10,923 nt of DNA, taken from assembly GCA_946611595.1 (NCBI GenBank), contig CAMODY010000052.1, positions 1 through 10,923 on the forward strand, written 5' to 3'. Positions 5,850 through 10,923 of this stretch are shown piece after piece. The notes beneath the pieces are model-generated. The model was not told the origin of the DNA and did not search any database. It worked only from the letters and a program-made list of their open reading frames with translations. Both the position numbers and the translations under genes were made by a program. Source of the DNA: an uncultured Clostridia bacterium (GTDB taxonomy: Bacteria; Bacillota; Clostridia; Lachnospirales; Lachnospiraceae). Position 1 is the first letter of the stretch. The number at the start of each line of letters is the position of its first letter.

Positions 5850-5896
5850 CAGATACTAAAAAAATAGGACTGATACTTGAAAATTTCTTAATTCTT

Positions 5897-6592
5897 TCAC
5901 AGAACTCCATCCTGTTTAAAACTATAATAGGTTCGGTCGCCGATAATAATATGATCTAAGAGTTCAATATCGACCAGTTTCCCGGCTTTTTTGATCTTTT
6001 TAGTAGCAGAAAGGTCGTTTACGCTCGGGGATGGTTTTCCGCTTGGATGGTTGTGGATCAGGATGATATTGACTGCTTCATTTTTGATCGCTTCTAAGAA
6101 AATTTCACGGGAAGAATACAATGAAGCGTTTACTGTACCGACGCTTAGGACGGTATCTTTTATCATCTGACAGGCGGAATTCAGCATAACAAGAACAATG
6201 CATTCTTTGCTGCTGTGGCGAAGCTGTTCCATGTAATAGGTCGCGATCGTATCCGGATTATTAAAATCAAGTTTTTGTTTCGCACTTTTTGTAGCGATAC
6301 GCATAGAAAGTTCCATAAGAGCTTTGATCTGAAGTGCCTTTACTTTTCCGATGCCATTGATCCTTTTCAGATCATCAAGCTCATATCGGAAAAGATTTAA
6401 GATCGAAGCCTCTCCGTCTCCATCAATGCGAAGCAGGCGGTCGGCAAGTTCGGTTGAAGGAGCCTCTTTTGTTCCGGTCCGAAGGATGATCGCTAATAAT
6501 TCCGAATCCGTCAGGGCTTTAGGGCCCATTGATAGATACTTTTCATCCGGACGCTGCTCCGGATGCATTTCCATGATTGTCTGGTGTTTCAT
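5897..6592 (-). CDS. radC: RadC family (UPF0758) JAB/MPN-domain protein
   Basis: This is a 231-residue RadC-like protein, normal length for the family. An N-terminal helical part includes PRP-type residues and LTDSELLAIILRTGT (28-42). Then comes a helix-hairpin-helix-like segment, LKRINGIGKVKALQIKAL (75-92), and a C-terminal JAB1/MPN metalloprotease-like domain. The JAMM residues are complete: Glu163, His180, His182, Ser190 and Asp193 in HNHPSGKPSPSVND. The biological role of RadC is unsettled; the old DNA-repair label rests on a misassigned E. coli mutation. In Clostridia it commonly precedes mreB, but here the next gene is mgsA-like. The ATG at 6592 has GGAGGT only 3 nt away, and that Shine-Dalgarno is part of a hairpin. 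A weak TATAAT lies upstream. Confidence 0.95.
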   Translation of the reverse strand: MKHQTIMEMHPEQRPDEKYLSMGPKALTDSELLAIILRTGTKEAPSTELADRLLRIDGDGEASILNLFRYELDDLKRINGIGKVKALQIKALMELSMRIATKSAKQKLDFNNPDTIATYYMEQLRHSSKECIVLVMLNSACQMIKDTVLSVGTVNASLYSSREIFLEAIKNEAVNIILIHNHPSGKPSPSVNDLSATKKIKKAGKLVDIELLDHIIIGDRTYYSFKQDGVL

Positions 6593-6596
6593 TTGA

Positions 6597-6612
6597 CCTC
6601 CGTTTCCGAAGG
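6597..6612 (-). promoter_or_regulatory. Hairpin with GAAA tetraloop covering the radC Shine-Dalgarno
   Basis: On the minus strand CCTTCG (6607-6612) pairs with CGGAGG (6597-6602) around the tetraloop GAAA (6603-6606): six pairs with one U-G, extendable by a further G-U. The 3' arm is the radC ribosome binding site itself, so folding would limit radC initiation. Confidence 0.45.
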
Positions 6613-6622
6613 CATACCCGTA

Positions 6623-6628
6623 ATTATA
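6623..6628 (-). promoter_or_regulatory. Possible -10 box (TATAAT) for radC
   Basis: A perfect TATAAT lies on the minus strand in the AT-rich gap after the lyase-like gene, 30 nt before the radC ATG. The best -35 candidate, AGAACA at an 18 nt spacing, matches only half of TTGACA, and there is no TGn extension, so this is a weak call. Confidence 0.3.
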
Positions 6629-6635
6629 TTTAATT

Positions 6636-7904
6636 TTAATGAAGCATGTTCTGCAGGGATTTTAGAATCGCATATTTTCCGTGTTCAAAGGTTAATCCGC
6701 CCTGGAAAAATGCTGTATATGGCGGACGCATCGGACCATCTGCAGAAAGCTCAATCGATGAACCTGAAATAAATGCACCGCTTGCCATGATAACCTGATC
6801 CTGATAGCCAGGCATATCCCATGCTTCCGGGCGCACATAGCTGTCAACGTAAGAAGAAGCCTGAATCGTCTCGCAGAAGATCTTCAGTTTTTCAGGATCA
6901 TTAAAATCGATGGCTTCAACAATGCAGCCGTGTTTTTCTGTAGAAGATGGCGCACAGGAAAAACCGTAGTGCTCAAACATTGCAGCCGCAAAATGAGCGT
7001 TCTTAAGTGCTTCACTTACTACTTTAGGCGCAAGAGAAAGTCCCTGGAACATGGATTTTAAACTTCCAAGAGATCCGCCAACTTCTTTTCCAAGGCCAGG
7101 TGCTGTAAGGCGGAAGGCGCATCGTTCGATTAAGTCTGCTCTTCCTGCAATATAGCCGCCCATAGGAGCTAAACCGCCGCCGGGGTTTTTGATCAAAGAG
7201 CCAACACAAAGGTCTGCTCCAGCATCAGAGGGCTCATAGCAGTCCGTAAACTCTCCATAGCAGTTATCGACCATAATGATCACATCGCCGCGAACGCTTC
7301 TTACAAAGTCAATCACTTCTTTGATCTCTTCATAGCAGAAGGAAGGACGGTTCACATAGCCTTTAGAACGCTGAATATAGACGATTTTCGTTTTATCGTT
7401 AATTGCCTTGGATATTGCCTCAAAATCGAATAAAGAGGTGTTTTCAGAGCTATCAGAAGCATCTTTTAGTTCTACGATCTGATAGGTGATTCCCTGCTCT
7501 TTTAAAGAAAGCGGACTCTCTGTAATTCCTATAGATTTTTCCAGGCTGTCATATGGCTTTCCGGAAATAAATAAGAGTTCATCTCCTGGAATAAGATTTG
7601 CAGATAAAGCCAAATAAAGCGCATGGGTGCCACAGGTGATCTGAGGACGGACCAGCGCATCTTCGGTATGAAAGACGTCTGCATAGACACGCTCTAAATT
7701 TTCCCGGCCCAATTCATTATAGCCGTAGCCGGAACTTGCATTAAAATCAGCTTCCGCTACACGGTTCTTTTGAAACGCGCTTAAGATCTTAAACTGATTT
7801 GCTTCGTTGATCTCCTGGATCTTCTCGAAAACAGGAGCAAGTTCTTTCTCTTTCTGAGCTGCAACTTCTAAAATCTCAGGATCAATATCCGGATATAAAA
7901 ACAT
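6636..7904 (-). CDS. PLP-dependent methionine gamma-lyase family protein ('aluminium resistance protein', YnbB-like)
   Basis: This 422-residue fold-type I PLP enzyme belongs to the family labelled methionine gamma-lyase or aluminium resistance protein (B. subtilis YnbB). Recognisable parts are FNASSGYGYNELGRENLERVY (from 54), the cofactor-binding turn CGTHALYLAL (91-100), IMVDNCYGEFTD with Asp213 for the pyridine nitrogen, and GSLIKNPGGGLAPMGGYIAG with the Schiff-base lysine at Lys239. The C-terminal SGSSIELSADGPMRPPYTAF segment is also typical. Its substrate is unproven; C-S lyase activity is presumed by homology. AAGGAG (7914-7919) lies 9 nt before the ATG and within the 19 nt gap after miaA, so the start is secure and the two genes are probably co-transcribed. 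In Bacilli hfq lies between miaA and this gene; here it does not. Confidence 0.93.
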   Translation of the reverse strand: MFLYPDIDPEILEVAAQKEKELAPVFEKIQEINEANQFKILSAFQKNRVAEADFNASSGYGYNELGRENLERVYADVFHTEDALVRPQITCGTHALYLALSANLIPGDELLFISGKPYDSLEKSIGITESPLSLKEQGITYQIVELKDASDSSENTSLFDFEAISKAINDKTKIVYIQRSKGYVNRPSFCYEEIKEVIDFVRSVRGDVIIMVDNCYGEFTDCYEPSDAGADLCVGSLIKNPGGGLAPMGGYIAGRADLIERCAFRLTAPGLGKEVGGSLGSLKSMFQGLSLAPKVVSEALKNAHFAAAMFEHYGFSCAPSSTEKHGCIVEAIDFNDPEKLKIFCETIQASSYVDSYVRPEAWDMPGYQDQVIMASGAFISGSSIELSADGPMRPPYTAFFQGGLTFEHGKYAILKSLQNMLH

Positions 7905-7923
7905 AAATAGTCTCTCCTTAAAG

Positions 7924-8901
7924 TCAAATAATTGATTCGTTTTTAAGCCTTCTGATCATTTCCTCAAGCATTTTGGCTTTATCATTCCCATAATCTTCGT
8001 AGTTCATCCACGCTACATCTTTTTCCCTGCGAAACCAGGTAAGTTGGCGTTTTGCAAAGTGGCGGGTTCCGATCTTGATATTATAAATGGCTTTTTCCAG
8101 ATCGCATTTGCCGTCTAAATACTCTACCATTTCTTTGTAGCCTAGCCCCTGCATGGCAAGGGAAGAAGCAGATACGCCGGAATTCAGCAGGTCTTTAACT
8201 TCTTTTTCAAGTCCTTCTTCTATCATCTGATCCACCCTTAAATTAATACGTTCATACAGGGTCTGTCTTTCTCTGTTTAAAACAAAATAGACAAAGTTAT
8301 AAGGGGAAGTACGCATCCTCTGCTCTTCGTTATGTTCAGAGATCTTAGTGCCGGTTTCATGAAAATATTCAAGTGCACGGATTGTTCGTTTAATATTATT
8401 GGCATGGATCTGCTGTGCAGCTTCAGGGTCCACTTCCTTCAGCATTTCATGAAGAGCCGCAGCCCCTTCTGCTTTTGCTTTTTCTTCGAGCATGTGCCGG
8501 TATTCTTTATCGGTTTCTTCTTCCGTAAAATCAATATCGTACAAAACAGACTGGATATAAAAACCAGTTCCCCCGACAATGATAGGGATATGCCCGTTTT
8601 GATAGATCTGCTCCATTGCTTCTTGCGCTAGTTTTTGAAAGACAAAGACATTAAACTCCTGATCAGGTTCAAAGATGTCGATCAGATAATGCTTTACGCC
8701 GTCCATTTCTTCCGGGCGGATCTTAGCAGTACCAATATCGAAATGTTTATAAACCTGCATAGAGTCAGCACTGATGATCTCACCGCCGATTGCTTTTGCT
8801 AATCCAACAGACAGATCAGTTTTACCGGCAGCAGTTGGTCCCGATATGATAACCAGAGGTTTTTTATCAGATAATTCGTTTGAATTTCTTTTCAAGTTCA
8901 T
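7924..8901 (-). CDS. miaA: tRNA dimethylallyltransferase
   Basis: MiaA transfers a dimethylallyl group from DMAPP to N6 of adenosine 37 in tRNAs reading codons that begin with U. The 325-residue protein has the P-loop GPTAAGKT (21-28), the DSMQVY motif (46-51), DGVKHYLIDI, IVGGTGFYI (108-116), RINLRVDQMIEEGL, QGLGYKEM and the C-terminal TRHFAKRQLTWFRR. Length is slightly above the usual 300-316, mainly from a short N-terminal extension before the first beta strand. The ATG at 8901 makes the gene overlap the 3' end of mutL by 35 nt; no strong Shine-Dalgarno is visible there, so coupling to mutL translation is likely. A start a few codons later cannot be excluded, but there is no other ATG before the P-loop. 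The mutS-mutL-miaA order is conserved across many Firmicutes. Confidence 0.97.
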   Translation of the reverse strand: MNLKRNSNELSDKKPLVIISGPTAAGKTDLSVGLAKAIGGEIISADSMQVYKHFDIGTAKIRPEEMDGVKHYLIDIFEPDQEFNVFVFQKLAQEAMEQIYQNGHIPIIVGGTGFYIQSVLYDIDFTEEETDKEYRHMLEEKAKAEGAAALHEMLKEVDPEAAQQIHANNIKRTIRALEYFHETGTKISEHNEEQRMRTSPYNFVYFVLNRERQTLYERINLRVDQMIEEGLEKEVKDLLNSGVSASSLAMQGLGYKEMVEYLDGKCDLEKAIYNIKIGTRHFAKRQLTWFRREKDVAWMNYEDYGNDKAKMLEEMIRRLKNESII

Positions 8902-10825
8902 ATTTACTCATTTTGATGATCGTCGGTCTTCCGTGGGGACAATTATATGGGTTGTCCAAGGAAAGAAGCTGATCGATCAAAGCGTTTGCTTCTGTAAAAG
9001 AAAGACGGTTATTGCCTTTGACTGCAGCTTTGCAGGCAGCAGTTGCGAGACGGTCTTCTAACATTTCAGATGCAAATGTAGAAGAGATCTCCGTGGTTTC
9101 ATCTATAAAGCTTAAGAAGAGTTCTCTATCGTTCAAAGTATATAGATCGGCAGGAACCGCGCTTAAGGCATATTCGGATCCTCCGAAGTGTTCGATCATA
9201 AAGCCAAGTTTTTCAAGATAAGTTTGATATCGGGTAAGGGCCTCCTCTTCTTTCGGACTTAAGGTCACGATCAGTGAAGGCGAAAGATTCTGGGAATAAT
9301 GGGAACCCTCCCTAAGTTCTTTTACGAACTTTTCATAGAGAACCTTTTCGTGAGCGGCATGCTGATCGATGATATACATCTCGTTTTCATATTCCACGAT
9401 CCAATAGGTATCAAAGACTTCGCCAACCACTCTGTGTTTTTTACGCGCTTCAGCGCTTACGAAACGGTTGACATCAAAAGATGTCTGCTCGAAAACGACT
9501 TCGCTTTCAGCTTCAAAAGATTCTTCTGCATGAAGATCCTGATAAGAAGGTGTCTCATAAGAATGTTCTTCGCGTAAAGTGCTATAGCTGTGGTTTCCAC
9601 TGGTAAAAGAACTTCCTCTATCCTGCTGAAAAGCATTTTGGGCTTTCTTCTCATAAGCTTTTTTATCGAGGATTAGATCCGATAAATCTTTTTTCGGATA
9701 ATAAGCGTTTTCTTCCGAAGCTGTCGGTACGGCAGCAGCTCTGCTTGTTTCAAATGGTTCGGCAACTTCTATTTTTTCTGTCTTGCCGCTTTCTTTTTCA
9801 GCAGAATCCTTTACGAAAGAAACAGAAGGTATCCGTTCTCTTGCGGTTAAAACTGCTTTCAGCTGAGATGAAATGCTGTTAAAGACTTTCTCATTATCAA
9901 AGAAACGGATCTCCATCTTTGAAGGATGAACATTGACATCCATATATTCCGGTTCGATTGTGATATAAAGATCGGTGAACGGAAAACTGCCTTTCATCTG
10001 ATAGCCTTTATAGGCTTCTTCAATTCCGGCGGCGATCACTTTGTCTTTGACATAGCGGCCATTTACAAAATAGTTTTCGAGGCTGCGGCTGCTTCTTTGA
10101 ACGGACGGTTCTCCGATAAAACCATCAATGCGAAGGAATCCATCTTCAGAATGGACTTCCACTAAGGCGGAAGTAATATCGCGTCCGAATACACCATAGA
10201 CAGTATCTTTTAAATTACCGCTACCTTTTGTGTGAAGCTTTACATTTCCGTTAACTGTGTATTTTATGGAAATCTCCGGATGAGATAAGGCAATCTTTTC
10301 AACGATGCTTGAGCAATAACCCGCTTCCGTCTGTGGCGTTTTTAAAAACTTAAGTCTTGCAGGAGTATTATAAAACAGATCACGGACGATCATGGTAGTT
10401 CCATCCGGAAGACCGGCATCTTCCATGGAAACTTCTTCTCCGCCCTCCATCTTATAAATAGTTCCGATCAGGCTTTCTTTTGTTTTCGTACAAAGTTCCA
10501 TGCGGGATACTGCGGAAATACTTGAAAGCGCCTCACCACGAAATCCAAGTGTATGAATAAAAGAAAGATCTGAAGCATCCGATATTTTGCTTGTTGAATG
10601 ACGGAAAAATGCTTTTTTGATCTGGGATTTATCAATACCGGATCCATTGTCGGTGACGCGGATCAGACTTATACCGCCGTCTCTGATCTCAATCGAGATA
10701 GCGCTTGCTCCTGCGTCGATCGCATTTTCCGTAAGCTCTTTTACAACACTCGAAGGTCGCTCTACAACCTCGCCGGCAGCAATCTTATCGATTGTATTTT
10801 TATCAAGAATATTGATCTCGTTCAT
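8867..10825 (-). CDS. mutL: DNA mismatch repair protein MutL (endonuclease-type)
   Basis: MutL couples mismatch recognition by MutS to strand incision and excision. The N-terminal GHKL ATPase is complete: KELTENAIDAGA (catalytic Glu30, Asn34), DNGSGI (59-64), HSTSKI (76-81), GFRGEAL (94-100) and DLFYNTPARLKFL. A variable linker at about 335-450 is polar and acidic. The C-terminal domain carries the metal-dependent endonuclease motifs found in organisms without MutH: DQHAAHEKVLYE (from 487), ACKAAVK (597-603) and CPHGRP (629-634). A QNLSPSLIV stretch is also present. At 652 residues it is normal size. It starts 2 nt after the mutS stop and its last 35 nt overlap miaA, so the three genes are one translational unit. 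The Shine-Dalgarno lies inside mutS and is weak. Confidence 0.98.
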   Translation of the reverse strand: MNEINILDKNTIDKIAAGEVVERPSSVVKELTENAIDAGASAISIEIRDGGISLIRVTDNGSGIDKSQIKKAFFRHSTSKISDASDLSFIHTLGFRGEALSSISAVSRMELCTKTKESLIGTIYKMEGGEEVSMEDAGLPDGTTMIVRDLFYNTPARLKFLKTPQTEAGYCSSIVEKIALSHPEISIKYTVNGNVKLHTKGSGNLKDTVYGVFGRDITSALVEVHSEDGFLRIDGFIGEPSVQRSSRSLENYFVNGRYVKDKVIAAGIEEAYKGYQMKGSFPFTDLYITIEPEYMDVNVHPSKMEIRFFDNEKVFNSISSQLKAVLTARERIPSVSFVKDSAEKESGKTEKIEVAEPFETSRAAAVPTASEENAYYPKKDLSDLILDKKAYEKKAQNAFQQDRGSSFTSGNHSYSTLREEHSYETPSYQDLHAEESFEAESEVVFEQTSFDVNRFVSAEARKKHRVVGEVFDTYWIVEYENEMYIIDQHAAHEKVLYEKFVKELREGSHYSQNLSPSLIVTLSPKEEEALTRYQTYLEKLGFMIEHFGGSEYALSAVPADLYTLNDRELFLSFIDETTEISSTFASEMLEDRLATAACKAAVKGNNRLSFTEANALIDQLLSLDNPYNCPHGRPTIIKMSKYELEKKFKRII

Positions 10826-10827
10826 CT

Positions 10828-10923
10828 TTAAACCATTCTCTTTAACTGGTCCAGGACATTTAATGCCTCAAGCGGTGTCAGTTTGTCAATTTCTAAGGTC
10901 TTTAAATACTCTTCTGCAGGATG
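10828..10923 (-). CDS. mutS: DNA mismatch recognition protein MutS (last 31 codons only)
   Basis: Reading the minus strand from the right edge gives an open frame that ends HPAEEYLKTL, then EIDKLTPLEALNVLDQLKRMV and a TAA stop at 10828-10830. The ending with (L/M)TPLEAL...L..L is the conserved C-terminal tail of MutS, just where MutS is expected upstream of mutL. The stop is 2 nt from the mutL ATG. The ATPase and mismatch-binding domains lie beyond the window. The assignment rests on this short tail and on gene order. Confidence 0.9.
   Translation of the reverse strand, partial: HPAEEYLKTLEIDKLTPLEALNVLDQLKRMV

Noticed and set aside
5850..5896. Possible terminator after radC (T-run of seven)
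   Set aside because: There is no stable GC-rich stem immediately before the T-run; the nearby self-complementary GAAATTTTC segment is too short.
9457..9654. Second minus-strand frame inside mutL
   Set aside because: It overlaps the low-constraint mutL linker in another frame, where open frames arise easily; no motif or start signal supports it.
10598..10831. Plus-strand frame opposite the start of mutL
   Set aside because: It covers the most conserved ATPase part of mutL, so it is a shadow of that gene.
1..10923. Search for tRNA, rRNA, CRISPR, IS or phage features
   Set aside because: Coding density is near complete with housekeeping genes in one direction; no spaced repeats, transposase, integrase or tRNA-like sequence was seen by reading.

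Overview
The window looks like a chromosomal core-genome segment of a Clostridia-class Firmicute, most likely a Lachnospiraceae-type anaerobe. The reasons are the mutS-mutL-miaA-(methionine gamma-lyase-like) order, a RadC next to a MgsA-like protein, the HlyD-like/YggS/SepF/LspA/RluD series, moderate to low GC, and AGGAG-type ribosome binding sites. This placement comes from family knowledge and gene order, not from a database match. All 13 recognisable genes lie on the minus strand, so transcription runs from high to low coordinates. I see no rRNA, tRNA, CRISPR array, IS element, phage gene or plasmid feature.

In transcription order, region 1 (10923 to about 6636) carries the last 31 codons of mutS, complete mutL (with the endonuclease motifs of nicking MutLs), miaA (tRNA i6A37 prenyltransferase) and a PLP enzyme of the methionine gamma-lyase/'aluminium resistance' family. 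Spacings are 2 nt, a 35 nt overlap and 19 nt, which looks like one transcript. Region 2 is radC, behind a possible weak promoter and a hairpin that pairs with its Shine-Dalgarno sequence. Region 3 starts at a clear extended -10 promoter (about 5845). It holds a methylglyoxal-synthase-like gene, a small P-loop protein, a membrane-anchored HlyD-like adaptor, YggS and SepF. After a 119 nt gap come a divergent dehydroquinate-synthase-like gene, lspA and the start of an rluD-type pseudouridine synthase that runs off the left edge.

Functional themes are mismatch repair and tRNA modification on the right, and cell division and envelope (SepF, LspA, HlyD-like adaptor) plus PLP homeostasis on the left.

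The most interesting points are two intact genes that appear to have lost catalytic residues. The MgsA-like protein lacks the residues equivalent to E. coli Asp71 and His98. The AroB-like protein lacks a zinc-ligand His and several active-site residues. Both sit at places where, from my memory of related genomes, shape and division genes would be expected (mreBCD/minCDE/rodA between radC and mgsA; ylmG/ylmH/divIVA between sepF and lspA). That suggests a remodelled division locus. No known defence or mobile system is visible.
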